Numbered from the stretch's first letter, positions 18,502 through 26,096 are shown. The stretch is 36,740 nucleotides of DNA from Candidatus Agathobaculum merdavium (GCA_019115615.1 DXDE01000147.1:1-36740), one strand, 5' to 3'. A program made the numbers and translations. Notes: generated from the sequence alone by a model not told the origin.

Positions 18502-19194
18502 TTACGCATCGGCGAAATAGTATCCCATACCGCGCTTGGTGATGATATAGCGCGGGCTGGCGGGCTGATCCTCCACCTTTTCGCGCAGGCGGCGGATGGC
18601 GACATCGACTGCGCGCAGGTCGCCGTAATACTCATAGCCCCAGACCTGCTCCATCAGCTCCTCGCGCGAGAACACACGCCCGGGCGAGGCGGACAGGAAG
18701 CACAGGATATCGAACTCACGCGCGGAAAGCTCGAGCGCGCGGCCGTTTTTATATACCATGCCGTTGTCGCGCGAGATGCGTAGGCCGCCGCCCTGCGGCA
18801 CGGCGGGCTTTTCCCGCTCCTCACCGGACAGCGTGCGGCGCATATTGGCCTTGACGCGCGCCATCAGCTCGCGCATGGAAAACGGCTTGGTGATATAGTC
18901 GTCCGCGCCCAGCTCGAGGCCGAGCACCTTGTCGGTCTCCTCCTCGCGGGCAGTGAGCATGATGATCGGCGTGTCCTGTTTTTCGCGGATATGCCCGAGA
19001 ACAGCAAAGCCGTCCATCTCGGGCAGCATCACGTCCAGCAGGATCAAGTCAGGCGCGTCCTCCAGCGCGCGGCGCAGGCCCTCGGCCCCGTCATACGCCA
19101 CGAGGGTGTCGTACCCCTCGCGCTGCAGGTTGAACACCAGAATATCCGCGATCGCCTTTTCATCCTCAACGACCAGAATTTTTTTCTTATCCAT
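18502..19194 (-). CDS. walR: Response regulator WalR (YycF), OmpR family
   Basis: WalR is the DNA-binding partner of WalK and regulates peptidoglycan hydrolases. The 230-residue protein has a receiver domain (1-120) with the acidic pocket E10/D11, phospho-acceptor Asp54 and the KPFS loop. A winged-helix OmpR/PhoB-type domain follows (about 132-229), with SPGRVFSREELMEQVWGYEYYGD and VDVAIRRLREKVE. The ATG at 19194 has GAGGAGG 5 bases upstream. It follows the NUDIX gene by 37 bases with no terminator or clear promoter between them, which suggests co-transcription. Confidence 0.95.
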   Translation of the reverse strand: MDKKKILVVEDEKAIADILVFNLQREGYDTLVAYDGAEGLRRALEDAPDLILLDVMLPEMDGFAVLGHIREKQDTPIIMLTAREEETDKVLGLELGADDYITKPFSMRELMARVKANMRRTLSGEEREKPAVPQGGGLRISRDNGMVYKNGRALELSAREFDILCFLSASPGRVFSREELMEQVWGYEYYGDLRAVDVAIRRLREKVEDQPASPRYIITKRGMGYYFADA

Positions 19195-19231
19195 AAAAAC
19201 CTCCTCATCGGGCAGGCGGGTTGTGACGGAA

Positions 19232-19774
19232 TCAGTACAGCCCTTTGAGTTTTGCGCGGTAGAGCGCGACAAGCGTTTTTGCGTCGCGGATCTCGTTCCG
19301 CTCGGCCATCTCCTCGACCTCAGCGATCGGCAGGCGCACGACCTCGACAAATTCGTCCTCGTCGGGCTGCATTTCGCCGTCGGTCAGGTCGAGCGCGGCA
19401 AACAGATGCACGACCTCGGTCAGAAAGCCGGGCGACGGATAGATGCAGCCAAGCGGCACAATGCGTCCCGCCGTGCAGCCGGTCTCTTCCTTCAGTTCGC
19501 GCAGGCCGCAGTCGGCCGCGTCCTCATCGTCGCCATGGTCAAGCTTGCCCGCCGGGATCTCGAGCATGATCTCGTCATAGGGATAGCGGTACTGCCGCAC
19601 CAGAATGATGTTGCCATCCTTGTCGATCGGCAGCACGCCCACGCCGCCCAGATGCTCGCACACCTCGCGCGCAGCGGTATGCCCGTTCGGCAGCTCGACC
19701 TGATCGAGCCGGGCGGCCATGATATGCCCTTTGAAATGGTATTCCTGGGACAGGGTCTTTTCTCTCATCTCCAT
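19232..19774 (-). CDS. NUDIX hydrolase, ADP-ribose pyrophosphatase-like
   Basis: This 180-residue enzyme resembles ADP-ribose pyrophosphatases (NudF/YqkG type), which cleave ADP-ribose to AMP and ribose 5-phosphate. The domain runs from about residue 40 to 165. VRQYRYPYDEIMLEIPAGKL precedes the Nudix box, whose core is RELKEETGC. The box has two extra residues: seven rather than five residues separate its first Gly from the first Glu. The ATG has AAGGAG 8 bases upstream. It lies 18 bases after the GH13 gene and 37 before walR, so it is in the middle of a probable amylase-nudix-wal transcript. Confidence 0.9.
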   Translation of the reverse strand: MEMREKTLSQEYHFKGHIMAARLDQVELPNGHTAAREVCEHLGGVGVLPIDKDGNIILVRQYRYPYDEIMLEIPAGKLDHGDDEDAADCGLRELKEETGCTAGRIVPLGCIYPSPGFLTEVVHLFAALDLTDGEMQPDEDEFVEVVRLPIAEVEEMAERNEIRDAKTLVALYRAKLKGLY

Positions 19775-19792
19775 GGCAAAAACTCCTTTCCG

Positions 19793-21697
19793 TTACGGTG
19801 TGCCGAAGCAGCGCAGGATATAGGCGGTCTCAGGCGGCACAGTCAGGTGCACGCCGTGGCTGTCCGCATCGTCAAAGCCCTCGCCGCTGATCATATCCAC
19901 CACATACACAGCCTGCGCACAGGTTTGCAGGGTATTATGCCCGCGGTTAACCACAACCATGATGCGGGAATGGTCGCTGACGCGTTCATATTGCAGCAGC
20001 GCGCCGCGACATTCGAGGAAATGCAGCTTGCCGTTGGCCAGCGTATTGCTGTCCGCGCGCAGGTTGCACAGGCGACGGTAGAAGGTCAGCAGCTCGCGGT
20101 CCTCCTGTCCCCACGGGTAGGTGCGGCGGTTGAAGGGGTCCTCGAAGCCCTGCCGGCCGGCCTCGTCGCCGTAGTAGATGGTCGGCGAGCCGGGCATGGT
20201 GAACTGGATGGTCGCGGCGAGCTTCAAGCGGCGCTTAGCGCTCTCCAGCCGGTCGGGCGGCAGCTCATAGTGTGCGCGGCCGTCGCGGTCCATTTTCCAT
20301 TCCTCTTCGGTAACGCCCATCATGGTCAGTGCGCGGGCGGTATCATGCGTGCCGATAATATTCATCAGGCTGTAAAACACGTCATGCGGGTAATTTTCGC
20401 GGATGACTTCCATCGTCTCGGCAAAATGCTCGGCCGTGCCGCCGCCCAGATAGGCGAGGATCGCATCGCGCAGCGGATAATTCATCACGCTGTCCAGCTC
20501 GCCGCCCTGAAAATACTTGCGGCGCTCGGAATACGCGATCTTGTTGGAAGCGTCCTCCCAGACCTCACCGATGATGATAGCGTCCGGCTTTTCCTTCTTG
20601 GCAGCGGCGTTGAGCCGGGCGATAAAGGCATCGGGCAGCTCGTCGGCTACGTCCAGCCGCCAGCCGGACGCGCCCAAGCGCAGCCAACGGCGCACGACGC
20701 TGTCCTCGTTATCGATGATATAGTCGAGATAGCTCTCGTCCATCTCGCGCACCTGCGGCAGCGTATAGATGCCCCACCACGAGCCGTACTGATCCGGCCA
20801 CTGCTGGAAATCATACCAGCGGTAATAGGGCGAATCCTGCGACTGGTGCGCGCCGACACTGTTATACCGGCCGCGGGCGTTGAAATAACGGCTGTCATAG
20901 CCGGTGTGGTTGAACACGCCGTCCAGCACGACGCGCATGCCGCGCGTGGCAGCCTCGGCACACAGCTTGCGGAAATCCTCCTCGTTGCCCAGCAGCGGGT
21001 CGATGCGCTTGTAATCGCCCGTATCATAGCGGTGGTTGGAGTACGCCTGAAAAATCGGGTTGAAATAGATCGTGGTCACGCGCAGGCTTTCCAGATAGTC
21101 CAGCTTGCTGATGACACCGCGGATCGTGCCGCCGAAAAAGTCGTTATTCAGGATCTCGCCGTTCTCGTCCGGCTTATAGACCGGGATATCGTCCCAGTTT
21201 TCGTGCAATACGCGCGGCGCGACCCCTTCCCCTTCGGGCTGAACGGGCATTTTGTCCCGGCAGAAGCGGTCGGGGAAGATGTTGTAGGTGATACCGCGGC
21301 CAAACCAGCGCGGCGGCCGGTAGGAGCGGTCGTACACAGTCATCTGGTATTTGTCGCCCAGCGTGTCGATGATCTCACCGCGACCGCCGTAGCCGCGCGC
21401 GCAGTAGCGCGGGCCGTCCGCCGTGTCCACGGTGAAATAATACCAATACAGGCCGGGGTGCGGCGGTGTGAAGGTAACGGTGTATTTGTCGCGCGCACCG
21501 GCCAGCCCATACCAGCGCATCGGGAAGGCCTCGGGCTGTTTGCCGTCCTCCTCCACCCAAAGGATGATGTGCTCGGTGCCGTGTTCGCGCTTCGGATAGG
21601 TAGAAAACACCACCGGCTGTCCGGCCGGCACCGCCCCATAAGGCGACTTGCAGGACAGCATGCGGGAGTGGTACATACAATCGGGAATGGTATTCAA
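19793..21697 (-). CDS. GH13 neopullulanase/cyclomaltodextrinase-like alpha-amylase
   Basis: This 634-residue glycoside hydrolase of family 13 hydrolyses alpha-1,4 (and possibly alpha-1,6) glucan bonds. An N-terminal beta-sandwich (about 1-120, CBM34-like) precedes the TIM barrel. Conserved regions are DGVFNHTG, GWRLDVADE (nucleophile Asp349), GEVWEDA (acid/base Glu378) and IGTHDTARA (Asp452). A C-terminal beta domain closes the protein. No signal peptide is seen, so it probably works on intracellular maltodextrins or glycogen. I choose TTG at 21697 because GGGGG lies 7 bases upstream. The ATG at 21715 would leave a leader of only about 9 bases from the promoter at 21731-21759. Next downstream are nudix and walRK. 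Confidence 0.92.
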   Translation of the reverse strand: MNTIPDCMYHSRMLSCKSPYGAVPAGQPVVFSTYPKREHGTEHIILWVEEDGKQPEAFPMRWYGLAGARDKYTVTFTPPHPGLYWYYFTVDTADGPRYCARGYGGRGEIIDTLGDKYQMTVYDRSYRPPRWFGRGITYNIFPDRFCRDKMPVQPEGEGVAPRVLHENWDDIPVYKPDENGEILNNDFFGGTIRGVISKLDYLESLRVTTIYFNPIFQAYSNHRYDTGDYKRIDPLLGNEEDFRKLCAEAATRGMRVVLDGVFNHTGYDSRYFNARGRYNSVGAHQSQDSPYYRWYDFQQWPDQYGSWWGIYTLPQVREMDESYLDYIIDNEDSVVRRWLRLGASGWRLDVADELPDAFIARLNAAAKKEKPDAIIIGEVWEDASNKIAYSERRKYFQGGELDSVMNYPLRDAILAYLGGGTAEHFAETMEVIRENYPHDVFYSLMNIIGTHDTARALTMMGVTEEEWKMDRDGRAHYELPPDRLESAKRRLKLAATIQFTMPGSPTIYYGDEAGRQGFEDPFNRRTYPWGQEDRELLTFYRRLCNLRADSNTLANGKLHFLECRGALLQYERVSDHSRIMVVVNRGHNTLQTCAQAVYVVDMISGEGFDDADSHGVHLTVPPETAYILRCFGTP

Positions 21698-21730
21698 AAA
21701 ACTTCCCCCAAACATAAAAACTCTGTGTAC

Positions 21731-21759
21731 AGTATAGCACAAGACACCCGCAAGGTAAA
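21731..21759 (-). promoter_or_regulatory. Promoter of the GH13-nudix-wal unit
   Basis: On the minus strand TTTACC (21759-21754), a 17-base spacer and TATACT (21736-21731) with an extended TGC are seen. It is the only clear promoter between the holin gene and murA on this strand, so it may drive walRK as well. Confidence 0.75.
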
Positions 21760-21760
21760 C

Positions 21761-21797
21761 AAAAACCGCTGCTTTCGGCATGCCCGCAAGCGGTTTT
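21761..21797 (-). terminator. Hairpin with T-tract just upstream of the GH13 promoter
   Basis: AAAACCGCT (21762-21770) pairs with AGCGGTTTT (21789-21797) across an 18-base loop. On the minus strand the stem runs into a TTTTTGTTT tract that ends in the -35 box. It looks like an intrinsic terminator that shields the promoter from upstream transcription, although the CarD gene upstream already has its own terminator. Confidence 0.4.
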
Positions 21798-21951
21798 GCC
21801 GTGCACCGGGCCATGCGGCCGTCCGGGTTCATAGTATGATACCGGCGGTTCTGCCGCCGCTTGCCCATTTCCGGTCATTTTTCCGGCCGGCATGCGGTAT
21901 GGGTGAGCGGCCGCACCGCCGCATCCTTGGACAGAAAGGAGGTTCCCGCCC

Positions 21952-22221
21952 ATGAATTTACATGTCCGCCTGAAAAATCCGGTGTTCTGGGTACAGGTTT
22001 TGATGGGTGCGTTCGCCGCCGTGCTGGCTTACGCCGGTCTGACTGCCGCCGACATGACCAGCTGGGGCGCACTGCTGGATGTACTGCGGCAGGCTGTGAC
22101 CAACCCGTACTGCCTGTTTTTGGTCGCATCCAACGTCTGGTCGGCGCTCAACGACCCGACGACCAGCGGCCTGACCGACTCCGACCGCGCCAAGCAGTAC
22201 GACAAGCCGCTTGAGAAGTAA
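21952..22221 (+). CDS. Phage holin, phi-LC3 family
   Basis: This 89-residue protein matches phi-LC3-type holins. It begins MNLHVRLKNPVFWVQVLMGA and has two hydrophobic helices (about 11-30 and 50-66). The diagnostic NDPTTSGLTDSDRAKQYDKP tail follows. Holins form membrane pores that release endolysin at the end of phage lysis. No endolysin, tail or integrase gene is nearby, so it is an orphan: either a prophage remnant or a domesticated membrane protein. A strong AGAAAGGAGG site precedes the ATG, and a strong bidirectional terminator follows, which suggests the gene is still expressed. The promoter is not clear (a TATGAT at 21835-21840 lacks a -35). It is divergent from the GH13 gene. Confidence 0.88.
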   Translation: MNLHVRLKNPVFWVQVLMGAFAAVLAYAGLTAADMTSWGALLDVLRQAVTNPYCLFLVASNVWSALNDPTTSGLTDSDRAKQYDKPLEK

Positions 22222-22231
22222 TCCGGGCAAG

Positions 22232-22264
22232 AAAAAAGGGCGCAGCACCTGCTGCGCCCTTTTT
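22232..22264. terminator. Bidirectional terminator between holin and carD genes
   Basis: A perfect 11-bp stem AGGGCGCAGCA/TGCTGCGCCCT (22237-22247, 22250-22260) is flanked by AAAAA before and TTTTC after. It acts for the holin on the plus strand and the CarD gene on the minus strand. Confidence 0.93.
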
Positions 22265-22265
22265 C

Positions 22266-22778
22266 TCAGGCTTTCGCCGCCTCTTTTTTATACTGCGCGA
22301 TCGTGCGCGCGATGTAAGGCTGTACCTCGCCGACCGGGATACCCAATGCGACGGCCAGCTCTCCATGCAGCAGATCTTCCGCCCGCTTGCGGTAGCGCTG
22401 GTCGATCTGGCTGACACGGCGGCTGCCGCGGCGCGCCTTTGCGGCAACGGTTTTGATCAGCTGCGCCAGCTCGCGGCAATCGTGGCTTTGCAATACGGCC
22501 TGATAGTGCTCACTCGACATGCGCAGGCTACGCGATGTGAAGCCGTCCTCCTCGATCATCGGAATGGTTTGAATCAGCTCCTCGGCCTGTGCGCGCGAAA
22601 TGACCGGCCGCGTGAACACCGGGGAATCGACCGGGACATAGATCGTCTCGGTACCGCCGACAGGTGCAAGCGTGTAATACAGCTTTTCCTCATCGGTTTC
22701 AAAGGGCGGCGCACCGACCGCTTCGACCCGGCAGACGCCGCTCGTCCCGTATACGATATACTCCCCCGTCTGATACAT
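22266..22778 (-). CDS. CarD-family transcriptional regulator
   Basis: The 170-residue product starts MYQTGEYIVYGTSGVCRVE and has the YYTLAPVGGTETIYVPVDS beta-rich segment of the CarD/CdnL/TRCF RNA-polymerase-interacting domain (about 1-60). An all-helical C-terminal region follows (about 60-170), which in CarD proteins binds DNA near the -10 element. These proteins bind the RNAP beta subunit and stabilise open complexes, often at rRNA or stress promoters. The ATG has AAGGAGG 6 bases upstream. It is a single gene with its own promoter (22858-22887) and the shared terminator at 22232-22264. Confidence 0.9.
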   Translation of the reverse strand: MYQTGEYIVYGTSGVCRVEAVGAPPFETDEEKLYYTLAPVGGTETIYVPVDSPVFTRPVISRAQAEELIQTIPMIEEDGFTSRSLRMSSEHYQAVLQSHDCRELAQLIKTVAAKARRGSRRVSQIDQRYRKRAEDLLHGELAVALGIPVGEVQPYIARTIAQYKKEAAKA

Positions 22779-22853
22779 GGTATGCCTCCTTCATCTTGCC
22801 CAAAAGCAGAGGCGGGCAGCGCCCGATGCGCTGCCGCCCACTGTTTTTATTAA

Positions 22854-22887
22854 TGCTATTATAGCATATTTTTCGACAAAATGTAAG
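22854..22887 (-). promoter_or_regulatory. carD promoter with palindromic -10 region
   Basis: On the minus strand CTTACA (22887-22882), an 18-base spacer and a perfect TATAAT (22863-22858) with an extended TGC are seen. The -10 is buried in the perfect inverted repeat TGCTAT-T-ATAGCA (22854-22866), which could be an operator or simply arise from the extended -10 sequence. Confidence 0.65.
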
Positions 22888-22895
22888 AAGAATTT

Positions 22896-23447
22896 TTATT
22901 TTTCTGCAAACCAGCCCTGTTTTACCGCCTTCTCGTGCGGCAGATAGAAATGCAGATGATCCTTGATCTCGCCATTGTACAGCAGGTCGGCACGGTGCAG
23001 CGTACCCTCGTATGCAAAGCCGCATTTTTCCAAAACGCGGCGCGAAGCCGGGTTGTCCGGATAGCAGGTGGCGCTGATCAGGTCAAGCCCCATATACCCG
23101 AAACCGAAGCGCACAACCGCGCGCACCGCCTCGGTCATATATCCTCGCCCCCAGTAGTCCACGCCCAGCGCATACCCCAGCGAGCGCGCCGAGCCGTACT
23201 GCCGCGCTGAATCCGTAATCAGCCCGACCGAGCCCATCAGGCAGCGGTCAGACTGCCGTTCGACCGCCCATACGGTCGGCTGATCGAGGAACACCAGATG
23301 CAGGATGTCGCTCGACTCCAGCAGGCTTTCGTGCGGCTTCCAGCCCGCGCCCAGCCCCACCGCCTCGTCCTTGGAATACGCGTAAAGCGCTTCGACATCG
23401 TCCTCGCGGAACGGGCGCAGGGTCAGGCGTTCGGTTATCAACGTCAT
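22896..23447 (-). CDS. GNAT-family N-acetyltransferase (RimJ/RimL-like)
   Basis: The 183-residue product is a GNAT acetyltransferase of the Acetyltransf_3 (RimJ/RimL) type. It starts with MTLITERLTLRPFREDD. It has YALGVDYWGRGYMTEAVRAV, the acetyl-CoA-binding Q/RxxGxG/A-like motif, and NPASRRVLEKCGF, typical of the group. Such enzymes transfer acetyl from acetyl-CoA to a protein N-terminus, amino sugar or antibiotic; the substrate cannot be told. The ATG at 23447 has AAGGAG 6 bases upstream. It lies downstream of the purA terminator with no obvious promoter of its own. Confidence 0.9.
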   Translation of the reverse strand: MTLITERLTLRPFREDDVEALYAYSKDEAVGLGAGWKPHESLLESSDILHLVFLDQPTVWAVERQSDRCLMGSVGLITDSARQYGSARSLGYALGVDYWGRGYMTEAVRAVVRFGFGYMGLDLISATCYPDNPASRRVLEKCGFAYEGTLHRADLLYNGEIKDHLHFYLPHEKAVKQGWFAEK

Positions 23448-23476
23448 AAGCGGCTCCTTTCTGTCCAAATGGCTGA

Positions 23477-23510
23477 AAAAAGGCGCAAAGCGACACGCTT
23501 TGCGCCTTTT
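23477..23510 (-). terminator. Terminator after purA
   Basis: A 15-bp perfect stem, AAAAGGCGCAAAGCG/CGCTTTGCGCCTTTT, with an ACA loop starts 8 bases past the purA stop. On the minus strand it runs into TTTTTTC. Confidence 0.93.
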
Positions 23511-23517
23511 CAAAGGT

Positions 23518-24801
23518 TTACTTGATCGTCATAACCTGATCGCGCGCAGGGCCGATGCCCAGCATGGTAATCGGGCAGCCGATGATGCGCTCGAGCTCAC
23601 GGATATACTCCTGCACAGTCTCCGGCAACTCGTCGAACGAGCGGCAACCGGTGATATCCTCGTCAAAGCCGGGGAATTCCTCGTAAATCGGCTCGCAGTC
23701 CACCAGATCCATGAAGTTTGCCGGGAACTCTGTGACGGTTTCGCCGTTTTTCAGCTTATACGCTACACAGACCTTGAGGTTGGGCAGGCCGCGCAGCGGA
23801 TCGATCTTGTTGATAACAACCTCAGTCAGGCCGTTGACGCGCACCGCATAGCGCGCGACAACCGCGTCAAACCAGCCGGTACGGCGCGGACGGCCGGTGA
23901 CCGTACCGAACTCACCGCCGGCGTTGCGGATATAGTCGCCGGTGTCGTCAAACAGCTCGGTCGGGAACGGGCCTTCGCCCACGCGGGTCGTATAGGACTT
24001 GAAAATGCCCATGATGCTGTCGATCGCCGTCGGGCCGACACCCGAGCCGATGCAGCAGCCGCCCGCGACCGGGTGCGACGAGGTGACAAACGGGTAAGTA
24101 CCCATGTCGAGGTCGAGCAGCGTGCCCTGCGCACCCTCGAACAGCACTTCCTTGCCTTCCTTTACCGCGTTCCACGTCAGGATCGTCGTGTCGCACACAT
24201 AGGGGCGCAGACGCTCGGCGTATTCGCGGTACTCCGCGATGACCGCGTCCGCGTCGATCGCTTCGCCGCCGTACACGCCGGTGATCACGCGGTTCTTGTG
24301 CGCGCACGTCTCACGGATGACGGTTTCAAAGCGCTCGGCGTCCACAAAATCGTGCATGCGCACGCCGCTGCGCTCAGATTTATCCATATAGGTCGGGCCA
24401 ATGCCCTTCTTGGTCGTGCCGATCGCAGTGCCGTCCTTGGCCTTCTCCGCCTCGCTCAGCGCGTCCAGCTCCAGATGCCACGGCAGAATGCAGTGGCAGC
24501 GGGCGTCGATAAACAGCTTGTCGGTCGAGATGCCCTTTTCGTGCAGGCCGTCGATCTCGCCCAGCACCGCCTTGGGATTGACCACCACGCCCGGGCCGAT
24601 CACATTCGTGCAGTTCGGATACAGGATGCCCGAGGGGATGAGCTGCAGCTTATACTTGACGCCGTCGACCACGACCGTGTGCCCGGCGTTGTTGCCGCCC
24701 TGGCTGCGCACGACCAGATCGGCCTTGCCCGCGAAAATATCAATGAACTTGCCCTTGCCTTCGTCGCCCCACTGGGCGCCGAGAATTACCTTACCTGGCA
24801 T
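23518..24801 (-). CDS. purA: Adenylosuccinate synthase
   Basis: PurA joins IMP and aspartate using GTP to give adenylosuccinate, the first dedicated step to AMP. The 427-residue protein starts MPGKVILGAQWGDEGKGKFID, whose GDEGKGK is the GTP/IMP signature. It also shows QGGNNAGHTVV and a KKGIGPTYMDK segment. The length is normal. The ATG at 24801 has AAGGAAGG 7 bases upstream; the ATG 10 codons earlier lacks one. In B. subtilis purA lies next to walR; here the same strand and direction are kept, but about 4.3 kb of other genes separate them. Confidence 0.97.
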   Translation of the reverse strand: MPGKVILGAQWGDEGKGKFIDIFAGKADLVVRSQGGNNAGHTVVVDGVKYKLQLIPSGILYPNCTNVIGPGVVVNPKAVLGEIDGLHEKGISTDKLFIDARCHCILPWHLELDALSEAEKAKDGTAIGTTKKGIGPTYMDKSERSGVRMHDFVDAERFETVIRETCAHKNRVITGVYGGEAIDADAVIAEYREYAERLRPYVCDTTILTWNAVKEGKEVLFEGAQGTLLDLDMGTYPFVTSSHPVAGGCCIGSGVGPTAIDSIMGIFKSYTTRVGEGPFPTELFDDTGDYIRNAGGEFGTVTGRPRRTGWFDAVVARYAVRVNGLTEVVINKIDPLRGLPNLKVCVAYKLKNGETVTEFPANFMDLVDCEPIYEEFPGFDEDITGCRSFDELPETVQEYIRELERIIGCPITMLGIGPARDQVMTIK

Positions 24802-24855
24802 AGGTTTTCCTTCCTTTCTGCTCTCGGACACGCTTTCAGCATGTCATACAGTTAA

Positions 24856-24884
24856 AGTATAGCATAGCATCCCGCGCTTTTCAA
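24856..24884 (-). promoter_or_regulatory. Promoter of purA
   Basis: On the minus strand TTGAAA (24884-24879), a 17-base spacer and TATACT (24861-24856) with an extended TGC are seen. A leader of about 48 bases precedes the ATG. No PurR box or purine riboswitch was recognised. Confidence 0.8.
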
Positions 24885-24905
24885 TCCTGATTTGCGCCTT
24901 TTGAC

Positions 24906-24934
24906 TTGTAAAAGGGCATGCGCCGTTGTAAAAT
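24906..24934 (+). promoter_or_regulatory. Promoter of the cysteine desulfurase-thiI unit
   Basis: TTGTAA (24906-24911), a 17-base spacer and TAAAAT (24929-24934) lie about 35 bases upstream of the desulfurase start. It is divergent from the purA promoter, about 22 bases away. Confidence 0.65.
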
Positions 24935-24968
24935 ATTCGTGTAATGGATCAAAGGAGACAAAAAGGAC

Positions 24969-26096
24969 ATGCACTATCTGGACAACGCGGCGACAACTGC
25001 GGTACTGCCCGAAGCGGCGGAGGCGGCGATGCACGCCATGCGCACCTGCTTCGGCAACCCGTCGAGCCTGCATAAAATGGGAATAGACGCTTCGCATTTG
25101 CTCGAGGACAGCCGGAAAACGGTGGCTTGTGCGCTCGGCTGCCTGCCGGAGGAGACATATTTCACCTCCTGCGGCACGGAGAGCACCAACATCAGCCTGC
25201 GCGGTGCGGCGTATCTCAACCGCCACCAAAAGGGGCGCATCATCACGACCGAGATCGAGCACGCGGCGACCCTCAATACCTGCAAGCAGCTTGCCGCCGA
25301 GGGGTATGACGTGGTATTCCTCCAGCCGGACGAGACCGGCCATATCACACCCGCGGCACTTGCGGACGCACTGACCGAGGACACCTTCCTGCTGTCCTGC
25401 CAACTGGTCAACAACGAAATCGGCACGGTGCAGCCGGTCTCGGAGCTCGGCGCAATTCTCAAAGCCAAAGCGCCGCGCGCGCTGTTCCACATCGACGCGG
25501 TGCAGGGATTGGCGCGTGTGAAGCTCACGCCAAAGAAGTGGAACTGCGACCTGATGAGCGTGTCCGGCCACAAGATCGGCGCGCCCAAGGGCATCGGCGC
25601 ACTGTATGTCAAAAAGGCACTGCGCCTGCCGCCCCTGATGTTCGGCGGCGGACAGGAAAAGGGCATGCGCCCGGGCACCGAAGCGCTGCCGAATATCGCG
25701 GCGTTCGCCAAGGCGTGCGAAATCCGCATGGCGCACTTTGACGAGGATTTCCAGCACGTGCAAAGCCTTGCCGACTATCTGCATACGCAGGTGGCGGCGC
25801 TTTTGCCGGACGCGGTGTTCAACGGCGCGGGCGACATCCCACATGTAGTCAATCTGTCGCTGCCCGGCTGCAAGAGCGAAGTGCTGCTGCATGTACTCGA
25901 AGGGGACGAGGTCTATGTCTCAAGCGGCTCGGCCTGCTCCAAGGGCAAGCAGAGCGGCGTTTTGAAGGCTCTCGGCCTGCCCAAAACGCGCACGGACAGC
26001 GCGCTGCGCGTATCTTTCTGCCCCTCGAACACCAAGGAAGATATAGACGCTTTTATCACGGCCGCGCAAAAGGGTCAAAAAATGTTCAAGCGATGA
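24969..26096 (+). CDS. Cysteine desulfurase (NifS/NifZ-like) paired with ThiI
   Basis: This PLP enzyme takes sulfur from cysteine and forms a persulfide that it passes on to acceptor proteins. The 375-residue protein shows YLDNAATTAV at the start, the PLP lysine Lys202 in SGHKIGAPKG, and the persulfide cysteine Cys323 in SSGSACSKGK on the mobile loop. It lies directly upstream of thiI, as NifZ does in B. subtilis. It is therefore most likely the dedicated sulfur donor for tRNA 4-thiouridine rather than for iron-sulfur clusters; no iscU or sufU is present. AAAGGAG lies about 11 bases before the ATG. Confidence 0.95.
   Translation: MHYLDNAATTAVLPEAAEAAMHAMRTCFGNPSSLHKMGIDASHLLEDSRKTVACALGCLPEETYFTSCGTESTNISLRGAAYLNRHQKGRIITTEIEHAATLNTCKQLAAEGYDVVFLQPDETGHITPAALADALTEDTFLLSCQLVNNEIGTVQPVSELGAILKAKAPRALFHIDAVQGLARVKLTPKKWNCDLMSVSGHKIGAPKGIGALYVKKALRLPPLMFGGGQEKGMRPGTEALPNIAAFAKACEIRMAHFDEDFQHVQSLADYLHTQVAALLPDAVFNGAGDIPHVVNLSLPGCKSEVLLHVLEGDEVYVSSGSACSKGKQSGVLKALGLPKTRTDSALRVSFCPSNTKEDIDAFITAAQKGQKMFKR

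Noticed and set aside
18929..21955. A 1008-codon open frame on the plus strand opposite the GH13, NUDIX and walR genes
   Set aside because: It is antisense to three genes with intact catalytic motifs. Long antisense frames are common in GC-rich DNA with third-position GC bias; the predicted protein is Arg/His/Ala-rich with no known fold.
24841..24968. Search for a purine or TPP riboswitch in the purA-desulfurase intergenic region
   Set aside because: Leaders are only about 30-50 bases, with no conserved core or terminator; too short for either riboswitch.
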